A stretch of DNA of 64,000 nt from Parasponia andersonii (lineage: Eukaryota; Streptophyta; Magnoliopsida; Rosales; Cannabaceae), in assembly GCA_002914805.1 (NCBI GenBank), contig JXTB01000315.1, positions 299,333 to 363,332 on the forward strand, read 5' to 3'. Each line of letters starts with the position of its first letter. Within the stretch, counting starts at the first letter, position 1. Made by a program: the position numbers and the translations under genes. Under the pieces are notes generated by a model, which saw nothing but the letters and a program-made list of their open reading frames with translations, was not told the origin of the DNA and did not search any database. Shown here piece after piece: positions 1 to 12,493 of this stretch.

Positions 1-1650
1 GAAGGGGATGAAATATTTTAAGAAACTTTTCAATTATTTAAAACCATAGACTACTATTTTAAAACTTTTATGCTAAATCAACAATAGTGCCAAATATATA
101 GTAATAATAATAAGCATATTAAGCACACTAAATATCAAATACTCAATTAAATATCTTACAATAGAGTAAAGAGTGTAGGGATATAGAAGATGCAAACTTG
201 ATTTTTACAAGGTTCGACAAATATAACGGTTTGCCTATGTCTCCGATCCTCGGCAACTTATTTTGAGCTTCTACTATTCGATCAAGATTGTGGGCTTAAC
301 TGATCTTTGTACATAATAAATGATTTCTTCTTAGGTATACTCATGCCTTTACAATAATCTTGAATCTAACTCTATCATGTTTAACCTTGGATGGTTTTGA
401 TTCTGGTGCCAATCCTCACTTACACGAATTATTTATTCAATGGTGCCAATGTTACCAACTCATGGGTTATTTAGAATCTAGTAAAAACCTCACCTACGCT
501 TGGGTTATTTAGATTCCAGTGACAACCTGACCTAAATCAGGCTGTTTAGACTCTAGTGGAAGCCTCACTTATACCGAGTTGTTTATGACTTTGGTGCCAA
601 CCACACCTTATACTCAAATGGTTTTTTAGTACAAGAGTGAATACACTCACTAACTCTATTCTCAAAAGTAATAAATACAATTTTAGCTTAAGAGATTTGA
701 GAACAATGCATCATAGATGCTCTAAGATTGACTCAATTTGATTTGAAAGTTAATTTAATATAAGAATTTATTTTTGCACTTTGAAAGTAGTTGAATAATA
801 ATTTATGTTCATGCATAGTCCTTTTCAAGTCTTAAAATAGCTTTTATTTATAAGCTTGAGGGAAAACTAGCTATTTATAACTATTAGACACTTTTTGCAA
901 TTTTCGGTACACCGAAAATACTAATTGCTGGTAGTGATTTTCAATGGTAAAATTTTAACAGATATATTTTTGTTGCTGCCATTTTCAGTAGACCGGTTGA
1001 ATTTTCGGTAGACTGATAACCCTGCTTATTTTGGCAGTTTCGGTACTTGGCTATTTTTCAGATTTGTATAGCTTTTGGCGTTTTTCAAAAACTTACTTCT
1101 AAACTTGTCTTAAATACTATAAAAACATTTAAAAATCAATTTGAAAAGAGTATTTTGGCTATTGCAAACTTTTTTTAGTTTCACAATGATATTTAACAAT
1201 AACTTAGAAAGTATTCATACTAAAACACATTCTAGTTTACAAATAGAAAATATTTTTTTAGTCTATGTCAAATAATCATGATTTCAAATATATTTGTAAC
1301 TTATTTAAACTTAAGAAATAATATTTTGAAGAATATTTTGCCCAATCAAAATCATTATTTTTTATTTTCAAATTTCTATAATAAAATAATAATTTTAAGC
1401 TTAAAATAGTTTGAAAACTCTTTTGAAAAGTATGTACAAGACTAAATATGAATGTACTCTATATAAGTATGGTCTTATTTCTTGATTGCCAATCTTCAAG
1501 TTTGATTCTAGTGAGTCCAATATACATCCAGCTCAAGCTTGATTCCTTGATTAACTTGAACTAGAACTTTTGATGCTATTTTACTACAGACTCAAGTTAA
1601 ATCATTAGTACTAAATTAAATGTTTGTTATCTTCAAAATAAGAGTGAGTA
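1..1650. repeat. LTR-like interspersed repeat relic, copy 1
   Basis: No gene is seen. About 60-730 matches a second copy at about 61090-61715 in the same orientation, including the shared stretch around TTTTTACAAGGTTCGAC. Inside both copies lies a degenerate 36-40-bp tandem repeat (about 400-615 here) whose units carry a core like TTGTTTAGACT followed by CCTCACCTA. The rest (730-1650) is AT-rich without recognisable coding sequence. The general look is that of an old retrotransposon LTR, but neither terminus nor target-site duplication was found, so the class is inferred. Confidence 0.5.
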
Positions 1651-1669
1651 AGATTGAAACCTTAATTTT

Positions 1670-1902
1670 TTAACATGGGAGTCATTTTTGAACCCTCAAT
1701 CGTCTATTTTGAAATGTCATTTTTCAAATGGAGCCTTGAATGGAGAAATAGATATCTCCATTGAATTACTGGCACCTAAATTTGCTAGGTTAGACATATA
1801 TGTGACTGATTTAATCTCGGATCAAATCTAGCCCACAACATGCAAATCTAGACAAATTTGAGCTTTTTGATTTCGCTTTTTGTGCCTGTTTTGAAATATA
1901 GT

Positions 1903-1940
<38 letters not shown>

Positions 1941-2603
1941 AAATTCATGTTTTCACGAGTACACCACAAATATGAAGCTTATTTGATAATTTAACGACCG
2001 GATTAAAAAGTTAATATATGAAACTAAAAACTCGAAATGGTTCATTAATGGCAGATTTTAATCCAAATAAACTCAAGTTAAGATATATATATATATATAT
2101 ATATATAAGTAGAAAGTGTAAAGAGAAGAAGAACGGGCCCAGTTTTATGCCGTAAAGTTGTCGGAATTTTCACCGGCGATCGACGGACATCTGTGGCTTC
2201 AAATTGCTGATGCCAATGTTATGGTTGATGATAGGTCACAGGACTATAGCTGGTAGTTCAGCGAAGGATGACGCGTTGGCTCTGAGTAGCAGTGGTGGTC
2301 GTCATGCACCGGAGGCAGTCCGTCGAAAGGGTGGCAATGACGACCTATTTCAAAAAGAGGGAGAGAGTGAGCTGAAAGTTTCAGCTTGGCTACGTGGCAC
2401 CCATTTAATGGGAATGGGTGCCTGGTTTTATAACTAAACCCCTAGCTCATAAAATCTCTCATATAAGTCCACAAATTGCAAATAAACCCCCATTTTTGAA
2501 AATTCTCTCAAGTAAATGGAATTTTGAATTTAATATTATTAATTTAATTTGTTTTTGATGGTCGAAAGATCAAATTGTCCTTACGAAATTTAGGGGTTTT
2601 ACA
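1670..2603 (-). mobile_element. Gypsy LTR fragment, 3'-flank truncated
   Basis: The segment is similar to the right-hand part of the two solo LTRs at 10162-12493 and 20800-23006. It shares the same order: a (TA)n tract (1905-1938, 2083-2106), a GC-richer block (2140-2410), and the terminus GGGGTTTTACA ending at 2603. Read on the minus strand this terminus is TGTAAAACCCC, an LTR start. The other end is missing. The open frame at 2204-2437 lies in the GC-rich part and is not regarded as a gene. Confidence 0.6.
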
Positions 2604-2689
2604 CCACTTGTGGAATCCTAACAGGAGTTACATATTAGTTTTCGTAGTCTTTTAATCAGTTATCTAGTTCCTGAAATGTATTCATATGT

Positions 2690-3460
2690 TCATCTAGATG
2701 TCTAAAAGTGTGTAATTCTATAGATGCGTGTGCTTGTTTATACACACATTAATACTATGACAGTCACAGCAGTTTCAGTCAGCAAGGAGCATATATATTA
2801 CAAAATTGAATATTTAGGACTCTAGAAAACGAACAATTTAGCCTGCATCCTTGTACTTCTTCACATTTCTGGAAAATGAGAAAAAAAAAGAAGATCAATA
2901 TAATGGTGTTATACATCCATGGTTTCAAGTTTTGAGATTCAATTATTGCTTTAATTCCAGTCTGAACTCTAGATTAGTTATTTTGCATTGTATGCACTAT
3001 GCAGTAAGGATCTGGAACAAGGCCAAGCTATTGAAAGAGTAACGGTCTCTGGAGGGACTTGCTGTTGGAACTTGGAACATCTTTCTAATCTTTCTGTATT
3101 TTCTCACAGTTCCTTGTACATTTCTTCTTTGAAAAATACTCCACACAGAGATGTTGGACGAAGTCCAGGAATTTCGTCAATTCTTTGTGAAAATATTGAA
3201 GTTCAAGCCTTCAATTCATTAGATATTTTTACACGTATAGAAGTCATCATATTCACTTGCTTCAGAGATTTCTGATTTTAAGGTGGAAACATTCACTATT
3301 ATTGGATGCTGAATGCCATTTTCCTTAAATTATGTTGAATTTGCAATGTGCTTTTAAGAGTTAAATGTCAGCGTTCTATCACTGATGTCAGTCGCTCTTA
3401 AGAGTTAAAGGTCAGCATTCTGTCACTGATGTCAGTCTGTCTGACACCCAATGGCGGTTT
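2690..3460. repeat. duplicated block, copy 1
   Basis: This stretch is collinear with 34790-35560 and, for its last part, with 61730-62130. Shared landmarks include ACTTGCTGTTGGA near 3059, GACGAAGTCC near 3160 and GGTGGAAACATTCACT near 3281. No intact coding sequence was found in any copy. It marks the left end of the first unit of a local segmental duplication that also contains the DC1 genes. Confidence 0.6.
3351..3438. repeat. 44-bp tandem duplication
   Basis: Two adjacent 44-bp units (3351-3394 and 3395-3438) share TAAGAGTTAAA, TCACTGATGTCAGTC and most bases between. The copy at 34790-35560 does not obviously contain it, so it arose within this unit. Confidence 0.75.
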
Positions 3461-5997
3461 TTCTTGATCTCAAAAGGTCTAGAATGCTCAAGGCCGAGAA
3501 AGTGAAATTGATCATGGAACCAAATACCAGTAGAGGTATTGATATCTAAGCTTAGAATGGGGTAGCCTATGAGCGAAGAATCTCCTGGGGATTTGATATT
3601 TTTTTTTTTCTTGTTTACGAATTCATTCTTTTAGCTAAGTTGACAGTGGCTTTTAGACTTTGTGCAGGGAGTGAACTCGTAAAAGCATTTGATTTTATGT
3701 ATTTAATATTTTCATAAGGAATCAATATTATTGAGTTATTATTGCTTGCATATGTGTTTATGGGATTATAGTGTAGATCCTTTTAAGATATATAAGTACA
3801 AAGTTGCTTTATGATAATTAAGCTGAGTTCGCAGTTTATAAATAAACTTGAGCACTCTATCTATGTCCAGACAAAAGTTATAATGTATTTGGAATACATT
3901 CAACTGTATACATTACAAATAAGATTAGATTCAACTAGGAGAATGTCAATAAAGCCAAATTTACTAATTCGTAATGGAAAGAGTGGAAAGGGAATTAATA
4001 GATAAAAGAATGGACGAGAATAAGAAACAATGAGAGAAAGAATGTGATTTTTTTTCATGCGTATGATTAATTAGATATGTAAATACATAAAAGAGAATCA
4101 ATTTTCCTTTTATTTTCTCTTTTCTCTCAATTATTGATTTGTAAATATGCCCTAGGTTTATTAAATCTGATAACCACTCCAAGTCCAGAGTTGATTGTGG
4201 TCAGACATTCATGAATATAGTTGTATTTGAGTTGTAAATAGGTAGGTTACTAGTCAATATACTTTGCAATGTAAAGTATATTTGTTAAATCTGTGATTAT
4301 AGATTGATAGCATCAAAATTATCGTAATAACATTTTTTGATGAATTTCAACACTTGTTCATTCAATTTTAAGCTTAAGTAAGTCAATATGCAAATTGCAA
4401 TAGAGGATGCTGACTGATGATCACTAGGAAAACCAATAAGTATCGATAATATTATATTCAAAAATTAAATTAATTAAACGATTGAGATATCAATTTAATT
4501 TGATATTATACAAGGAGTTCTTAGCAAAGAATTAATGTGGCATGCAATAAAATCTCATAACTGCTTAGTGATTTGAAACTAATTTCGTCAAATTGGTTTC
4601 TAAATATATAAATTATTTGATTACTGGAGTCAATCATGCATGTACTCATATGTTCCCTAGACAGGCACAATGGTCACAGACTCACAGTGCTAGTGGATCA
4701 GAAATTTTTAAATATTTTGGAGGGACGATTATTGGACCACACTCTTGGTCTAGTGACTGGGCTATAAGGCGTATAACCTAGCTACGAGGATTTAGTAGAT
4801 AAAGTTTGAATATTGTTATTCGATGAAGATTAAGTTAATATTGCTTTTCCAGAAAAACAACATTATTGCCCATCAATTCATATGCACTTCCATTCCAAGT
4901 TTACTAATCAGTGTTTGATTCGACATTGGACATCCAGGTAGCAACTAGCATTGTAAATTGCAATTTGACAATTTATATTTTACTTTCGGCACAAAAAAAG
5001 TTCACGTCTTCTTCGGTAATATATAAATATATATATATTTTATCTTGCATAGATTGTATTTTTTGGCAAGTGAAAAACATAATAAAGATTTATAGTTCCT
5101 TTGTTCCATTTTTGTGCAAATATTAGCAAAGAAGCAATCAGGGGTAAAACGAGTAATTGTGTATGCTTTAATTAGATTACGTCGTGAAAAATTTTGCAGT
5201 TTTGATTTAATTGCGCGTATGCAATTGTAGGAAAAAGTGTACTTGCTTAATTTTTTCTTCCCCTGATATTTGGGGGTAAAAGAAAAGAAAAAAACCTTAA
5301 GCATGCATGAATTGGCTTCATGATATAGAAAATGATAAATTATGGATAAATTTTAGCATTTCTAATATGAGTTCTTAATGGTGAAATATGTCTCCATAAG
5401 GTTACAGCTTAATTATTAAGAAAACTGGTGAAATATTCACTTAAATAGGGTCTCTGGTGCCGCATAGGTTTTGCTAAACAGCAGTAACAAAATCTCATCT
5501 AGTTCTGATTTGTATGTGTACAAGTATGCTCTTTTTGACAAACATAATTAAATTGAAAAAAAAAAAGGCTTATTGATTGATAGAGAATTCTACCTAATGA
5601 CCGAAAAAAAAAAGAGAATCATTTGAAGAGCTTGAGACTTCAAATGCCTCAAACATATTCATTCATAGGTCATTGATCACCTTCTTCTTATGTCTACCAA
5701 TTTTCATTCTTGTTGTTTTTATTTATACATTAGTTAAGCACTTTTTTTTTTTTAATTAGTGCATTGCTTGTTTTCTTTGTTGTTTAATTGAATTGGTGTG
5801 TCTGCAGAACTTGAAACACAATCTTTTCTAGATATTTCAAGTTGGAAAGGGTTCGCATACTCTCTTTTCTCATCTTGTTTTTGAGAAGCATCTTCTTATT
5901 GATTGATTTCTATTATTTGCAAGCTTTTACTTCATTTTCTTTGGGAGGAAAATATTGAGAATCCTATGATTATGTATATAGATTTTGATATATGCAT
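3461..5997. other. intergenic, nothing recognised
   Basis: The stretch is AT-rich, with short open frames of fewer than about 100 codons on both strands that show no domain, codon bias or splice context. It contains poly-A and poly-T runs and no recognisable transposon terminus. A possible 3' splice site (TGTCTGCAG near 5801-5809) has no convincing exon after it. Confidence 0.5.
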
Positions 5998-6578
5998 TGT
6001 AAGGAGATCGGCTTTGCGGAAGCGACAATACACAGCAAAAACAGGAGTTGAGAAAATTTGAGTAAAATGAAAAAGATAGGGCATACAGAAGATTTAACGT
6101 AGTTCACCTAATTTAGGTTACATCCACGGACAATGTTATGAAGAATTTCACTATGAAAAGGAGATTACAACTTACTTCTTTCTAAATATAAGGAGAAAAC
6201 AAAGAACTTCTCTCTCTTGACATAAGAGAAAACACTATTTCTAAATAATTTAGGACAAAATAAGCAGGATACTAAGAGGAATTCCTGGGCTTGAATTCTC
6301 TTTAAGAAGATGACTTTAGAATGGGATACAAAATAAGTGATGAAGCTCTCTGTGTTTATAGAACTTAAAAGGTAGTATGAATTTCACCTTTTACTATTGC
6401 TATTATGGCTACTTTTTTACTATTGCTATTGTGGCTGCCCTTTTTATTATTGCTATTGTAGCTGCCCTTTTTACTATTGCTATTACGACTGCCTTTTTTA
6501 CTATTCTTATTATAGCTGTCCTTTTTACTATTCCTATTACGGTTGGTTGATAAGTTGTAATTGATGATTTGTTCAATA
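5998..6578 (-). mobile_element. Copia family-1 LTR (3' LTR of truncated element)
   Basis: This is the 581-bp relative of the two LTRs at 14827-15389 and 19507-20069. The plus strand begins TGTAAGGAGATCGGC and ends GATTTGTTCAATA. A minus-strand TATA box lies in CTATAAACACAG (about 6349-6362). The minisatellite in its U3 (about 6395-6543) has six units of about 25 bp built on TTTTTACTATTGCTATT, one more than the other LTRs. It is joined to a pol remnant at 6579-7572. Confidence 0.85.
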
Positions 6579-7572
6579 TTCTCCCACTTGAAGACTTGAT
6601 TTTAATCATATCTTCACATTTGAGAAATCTCTCTTTTCTTCGCTTATTAATTCTTCATACTGCTTATGTATCTGCTAGACCATATGAGGATCTATACCAT
6701 TGGAACTTGTCAATATTGATTGGTTTGATTAAAATATCTGCTAGATTCTTCTTAGTATGAATTTTCTTCATGTCCATACTTCTATCTTCTACTACTTCTC
6801 GAACAAAGTGATATTGAACACCTATGTACTTTCTTCTAGAATGAAATGTTAGATTCCTTGCAATGTGCAAGGTACTCTGACTATCACAAAATAGAGGAAT
6901 CTTTTCTTGTTTGTGCACGAGCTTCTCGAATAACTTTTGAATCCAAATAGCCTATTTGCAAGCTTGTGTAGCCGCCATGTATTCTGCGTCTGTTGTAGAT
7001 AAAGCCACAACAGTTTGTAATTTCGAAACTCAGCTTACAGCTCATTTTGCAAGAGTAAACACATAACCTATAGTAGATTTTCATTTGTCAAGATCACCCA
7101 CAAAATCTGAATCAACATATCCTTTGACAGTAAATTTTGATCCTCCATAACATAATGCAGCATTTGAGATTTCTTTAATGTACCTTAGAATCCTCTTCAC
7201 AACATTCTAATGCTCTCCACCAGGATTCGCCATATACTAACTAACTGCTCTAACTAGTTATGCAATGTCTGGTCTTGTGCATATCATAGCAAATATTAGG
7301 CTTCCCACCGTTGATGCATACAGTACTCGAGATTCTCTATCCTCTCTGCTTCATTGTTAAGATACATCCTGGAAAATAACTTGAAGTTAACAAAAATTGG
7401 GGTAAAGACTGGCTTATAATCTTGCATATTGAAATGATGCAAGATTTTCTTCAAATAATTCTTTTGAGAAAGCCAAATCTTCATGTTGATTCTGTCTCAG
7501 TGAATTTGCATTCCTAGAATCTTGTTTGCTAGTCCCAAGTCCTTCATATTAAATTCTCTAGCCAACTGTGCA
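6579..7572 (-). pseudogene. Copia reverse transcriptase/RNase H remnant
   Basis: Minus-strand fragments in several frames resemble the RNase H end of Copia polyprotein: LFCDSQSTLHIARN and GVQYHFVREVVEDRSMD near 6770-6900, and LSQKNYLKKILHHFNMQD near 7430-7480. They match the better preserved copy at 15420-16400. Stops and frameshifts interrupt it. Homology ends near 7572, where the equivalent of the catalytic reverse-transcriptase core should follow, so the element is cut there. A polypurine tract, AAGTGGGAGA on the minus strand, borders the LTR. Confidence 0.8.
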
Positions 7573-9495
7573 AGTCATTAAAGTGCGATGAAATTATCTA
7601 TTTTAGAATTTTCAAATATTATACATAAGTTATAAAATGTTAATGATGCGATTTTAATATTTTTAGTTTGTTTGATTTATAAAATACTCCCAAAAATTCA
7701 ATCATTCTCGTTTAGTCGCATCTTTAATAATTTTATTACATATTATGAATTGGAAAAACAAATAGTGATAAATATTGTTTATAAATTCTTAACCATAATC
7801 TTTTAATTTTGGCTTATTTCATATGGATTTATGTAAATTTTTAGAATGAATAGAATTATGAACTAGAATAGAAAATTCCGTAATTATGCATTACGCACTA
7901 AAATTCTACAATTTTAATGTGAAATATTATTTTAGGATTTATATTGTGAATATTTTCAAAAATGTAAAATTGATTTCATATGACCAATGATAGCATATGT
8001 TGACATTTAAAATGAATGTTAATGCATGAATAATAAATAAAAAGGATAAAGAAGAGCCACATAGTTACAACAAAGTTAAATATGTGGTATTTCACTATAA
8101 GTACGAAGAACATTTTCTAAAGACTTAAGGTAAGTACAATCTCACCTACAACATGGATAGTTTTGACAGTATTTTCTATTTGAAATAAAGTATTTGAGAT
8201 AATTAAATGTGATATTTTGCCTATGCAAGAGATGTTTATTTAGCTTGTATATGTGCCTATGAAAATACATGCCTCTTATGATAATAAGATAAGGTAAATT
8301 TACTTTACAATATCATTCATGACTTGATAAATATACTTCAATTAGAAGGAGTATCAAGAATGTGAAATGCAAGTTTTGGTTTGAAATATGATACAACCAT
8401 TTATGTTAAAGAGGAGACTAAGTAAAAGATAAGAGTATAAAGGTTTCGTACCAATCTCCACTAGATGAGGATTTCTAAAGGAAGACAAGACTGACATCTA
8501 CTAGGTGAGGATTCGTGAGAAAAATATGTTAAATTTATGACCATTGTTATTTCTATAGGGTCGCTCTTTTGATTCCTAGTTGGTAAGTGTACACTTGGTA
8601 CGTACACAAGGGCCCATAAGAAAGATAAAAGATTTTATAATAATATATGTGATAAAAGATTACTTCATAAAATAGAAGTTGAAAGATTACACAAGGACGC
8701 AAAAATTGAAATTTCATAAAATATTATTTGTATGAAATATTTAATGAGATGAATTATACTTACTGAACGAAAGCTCGTGTAGTGTAAATATCTACGTTGT
8801 AGGTACCTAAGGCAAGCAACTTTTATTTTGAATGATGGGTTGACTAAAATCGATGCGGGGATACCACCACTATAAATTTCTATATAAGTTATCTTCTTTT
8901 TAAATGATATAGTTTACTTAAATGTGTAAGATTAAGTCACATATTTTTTTAAGTTAATAACGAGATGAAATGTTTAAGTATGAATCTAAATTTTAAGTTT
9001 AATTATACCTCTTAAATTAAATAATTATTTTGCTATATACAATATAACTAATTTTATCTAAATATCCCTTTATAGAATACTATATATATATATATATATT
9101 ATATTGAAGTATATTTTCAATAATTAAAGATTTTTAAATAATTATGTTGTTTTATTATCTATTGATTTAAACAAATGTAAGACTAAATGAGCTTTGTCAA
9201 AAAGACTTAAATCGTTCAAAGAGAGCTTGGGATTTAAGAGGTCCACTTATGACTCCTCACCTGAACGCCCTTTTAGTTGTGCATTATTTAAATCTCATAA
9301 AAAATAATAATATTTTCTTCAATATTTTCTATAAATTTCTTAATACGACGTTTAGAATAATTGGTTAACTATCTTGAGAGAATCATATAAAAAAAAATTG
9401 TCACGAATTTTCATTGTCTAAGTTTGTGACTTTAAAAAGAATAAATTAAGTTAAGAATATACATAGATATCGGTCTTAAAAGTCGGGTTGTTACA
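7573..9495 (+). mobile_element. degenerate Gypsy (Tekay-like) LTR relic
   Basis: No open frame of note occurs. The right end GGGTTGTTACA (to 9495) is a typical LTR terminus. Near 8758-8825 there is an LTR signature, TTACTGAACGAAAGCTC followed by a pyrimidine/GTAGGTACC context, like the one seen on the minus strand of the 10162-12493 LTR. The left end was not found and no target-site duplication could be paired, so the boundaries are approximate. Confidence 0.35.
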
Positions 9496-10161
9496 CCTAG
9501 TGTAGGGTGAGTTTGCATCGGATAGAAGTATATCTATGTAAATTGTGCAACATTATATAAGATTTGCCAAACTTAATGAGTCTAATCAATTTATATTAGG
9601 AGTAACATATTATCTTGTTTAGACATTTTACTCATATCTTGCATGATTTTATAAATACATTAAGATTCTCGGTTATCAATTCTAAATAGATAGTTGAGTT
9701 TTGAGGAAAACTAGTAGTTGGAGGAGTTAGATGGTAGATTGTATCCCTAAGGTCCTTATTATTGCTCTTAGAACAAATTATGGTTGCTTAGTTTCATTTT
9801 CTATTCTTTCCTTTTACATTATTATTTACATTTTGATTCTTGCACAAAACCATCAAATACTATTGTTTAAAGAAATTAGAAGCTGATTTCGGTTAGTACT
9901 TAGCATTTATAAATAAAGTACTCCTCGTGGGACAGATACTGTCTTACTCTATATTACTTGTGATGACCTATATACTTGTGGTGTTTGTGTGTTAGAATTT
10001 ATATCTATCTATAATTTGCAAAAATAAAAAAGAATTAAACTCCAAACAAATACTAATAAATCATGTATAACTCAATAATACTTATAAGTCTCTAAATATT
10101 TGAAATAAATATTGTAAACTAAAAGCTATAGTCAACAATTCATACTAATTAACTTTTTGAG
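9496..10161 (+). mobile_element. tail of an Athila-like LTR relic
   Basis: Similar to 38510-39010: both contain TTTATATTAGGA(A/G)TAACATATTA, a following 'TCTCG(A/G)TT(A/G)' block and a TTTGCAT(A/C)GGATAG block. The stretch CTCCTCGTGGGACAGATACT near 9921 is the kind of sequence found near the 3' end of Athila/Tat LTRs and has a counterpart in the LTR at 41635-43224 (CTTCGTAGGACGATACT). Partial and without clear ends. Confidence 0.4.
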
Positions 10162-10530
10162 TGTCACGACCTAAAATCCCAGGTCGTAACTTTTTAGTAA
10201 TTTTGAGTGTAAATTAATATAAATAAAGAATTTTAGAAAATTCAGAGAGAACCCAGTACTTGGATATTTCATTTTAATCCTTGACTTATTAGAAATTCTA
10301 TAAAAAAGGAATGCATCTTTAGTTTAATTTATTAAGAGAGATAGGCTAATTAAAATTTGATGAAACATAGTTAATTTGTAAGAAAACTTGATTTGATAAA
10401 AACTTTAGCATTGATTAAAATAAAGTTCGTAAATCTTGAGTCGGAAAATCTAAAAATTGATTTACAGAATTATTCAAAATTTCAAAGCACTTAAAACTTT
10501 AAAAATATACTCCTTAGGAACTATAGGGTC

Positions 10531-10532
<2 letters not shown>

Positions 10533-10566
<34 letters not shown>
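10533..10566. repeat. (TA)n microsatellite
   Basis: An uninterrupted run of about 17 TA units inside the solo LTR. Confidence 0.9.
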
Positions 10567-10570
<4 letters not shown>

Positions 10571-11916
10571 ACCAAATTCTAAAATAGTACTAAATACATT
10601 CTCATATATTCATTTAGTAGACTCGATGAACTTGACTAAATAGTTAGACATGGAGAAAGAGTGAGACAAAGAAAAGTACCAACCCAAGGAGGAATAAGAC
10701 CACGAGCCTAAGCCAAGCGACTTACCTAGCCATTGAGACAACTGACTAGAATGAGTGATCACCTGAAAGGGGGGGAAAAAGAGAAGGGGTAACCTCGAAA
10801 GCTCAGTAGGAAAGCTGTTACCTCAATTAAAACCTTTTTAGTGATAGAAAACCCTTGCATGGTTAGTTTAATCCAAAAGAACTTTACAAAACCATATGTG
10901 CATATATTTATAGAAATATCCAAAAACTGAGAGTCCATATGCACATACATATATATAGAGATACGGAAAACATAATATCCCAAAACTAATCAGTCCACAA
11001 ATACATGACACAAATTCACAACCCATAAGTTCACCACCTCTCATCAATAGAAACCAGGGTGTTGGCACTACGTATGCTATACAGCCTGCCTGACACCTAG
11101 CCCATAACCGGAGGGGACACCCGTGTGTCGCCTACCAAAGCTGGAGGGGCAACTGCATTGCCTATGCCTTCCAAATGGGGAGGTAATCAGAAGACATACC
11201 CAGCGCGGGTTCACGGACTCTCACCATTGGTGGGGCCGCAGTGCCACACTGTAAAAACCCTATGATACTAATCTGGGACTCATGTGTGATCCTATGACAC
11301 GCGTACTCTGAATTGATATGTAAAAGTAGCCATGCAATAAATTAAGTTCAAATGATGCTCTGGTATTTAATAAAATAATTCATTAAATTTTGTAGAAAAA
11401 TAGGTAGCATAACCCCCTCTTTTAACATATCCAAAAATAACCTCAATTCAGAAAAATCCCAGAGCAATCTAATATATATATGAATCATACCATTCAATTC
11501 CATCATAGATATTTAAAAGTTCTAAAGTCACATTTGTTCTCATATGCTGCAGAAAATAAGTTTTATTCAAAACGACATAAAAGAGAGGTAACCGAATCCC
11601 TACCTCACTAGAATAGCGATACTATGCTATTGGATGCTCAAGGTACTGTTAGACGATCACTCGAAGGGTCGGGAACTAATCCCACGCCCTCGATCGTCCT
11701 CTTGCAAAAAACCAACTTCTCACCAGAGCTTCAATTCCACAAACGGACCTCTTCACTGAATTCCTAGCACCTAAAATAGCTAGGTTATACATATGACTTG
11801 TCCAATTCGGGTCCGGGCCCACACCAGACCAGTGGTATGAAAAAAGAGATAAAATCTCGAACATCCGATCTCAATTTTTGTGCCGATCACCAAAAGACAT
11901 AATATATATACCAAAC

Positions 11917-11994
11917 TTCTCTATTTTCTGAGTACATTCCAAAAATGACAACAAATTCTCTATTTTCTGAGTACATTCCAAAAATGACAACAAA
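11917..11994. repeat. perfect 39-bp tandem duplication
   Basis: The 39-bp unit beginning TTCTCTATTTTCTGAG at 11917 is repeated without mismatch from 11956. It lies inside the solo LTR and, because the copies are identical, is a recent event. Confidence 0.9.
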
Positions 11995-12493
11995 TACGAA
12001 ATCTAACGGTCGGATCGAAAACTAAAATTCAAAATACTCTAAAATGGGAACTTTCAATCTGGGCAAAATGGGATTGTGAAATATATATCTTGACGATCCT
12101 TGCGACGATACAAACCCAACGAGCCCAAGAATGCGGCTTGAAACGACCGGAATCGTCGCCGGTGACGAAAACTTCCAAACTGCCAAAAATGGCATTTTCC
12201 GGCGACGTGGCTCTCAATAGTGACCGGGGGTGGGCGGTGTGGCTTCTTGATAGCATGGGAGGAGCTCACCGATGATAGGCCTGGCCGGACGATGGGCGAG
12301 GTGGCGGCGATGCTCCTTGGTTCTCCTTCGGCCGAGACGTTGAGAGAGACGAGAGAGGGAGAGTATCGGGATGGGGGAGAAATAGAGGAGAGAAAGAGAG
12401 AAATGATATATATATATATACATATATAATCTGATTTTTTTTTAAAATCTGGTCAAATGACCATTTTGCCCTTTAAAAAAATAGGTTATTACA

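Larger units (their letters stand above)
10162..12493 (-). mobile_element. solo LTR, Gypsy Tekay-like, 2332 bp, TSD TTGAG
   Basis: The plus strand starts TGTCACGACC (10162) and ends GGTTATTACA (12493). The flanks are TTGAG at 10157-10161 and again at 12494-12498, a perfect 5-bp target-site duplication. No internal domain or second LTR is present, so this is a solo LTR left by recombination. Orientation is minus: read that way it begins TGTAATAACC, has a TATA run at about 12410-12428 followed by a CT-rich leader, and later the CTACTGAGCTTTCGAGG...TTTCAGGTGATC signature (10745-10815). The short open frames at 12029-12429 lie in its GC-richer part and are not taken as genes. Confidence 0.85.

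Noticed and set aside
2204..2437. 77-codon open frame
   Set aside because: It lies in the GC-richer part of a Gypsy LTR fragment; the frame is not kept in the solo LTR relatives.
3351..3438. Possible CRISPR-like repeat pair
   Set aside because: Two direct 44-bp copies with no spacer, in a plant genome; a simple tandem duplication.
5002..5304. 100-codon minus-strand frame
   Set aside because: Low-complexity Lys/Phe/Tyr-rich translation of AT-rich DNA, with no domain or splice context.
6409..6609. Repetitive minus-strand open frame (IVKRAATIAI units)
   Set aside because: It is a reading of the LTR minisatellite. The same stretch reads differently in the other LTR copies (15223-15420), and no gene structure surrounds it.
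12029..12429. Several overlapping open frames on both strands
   Set aside because: All are inside the solo LTR 10162-12493. Overlap on both strands and lack of domains point to GC content rather than coding.
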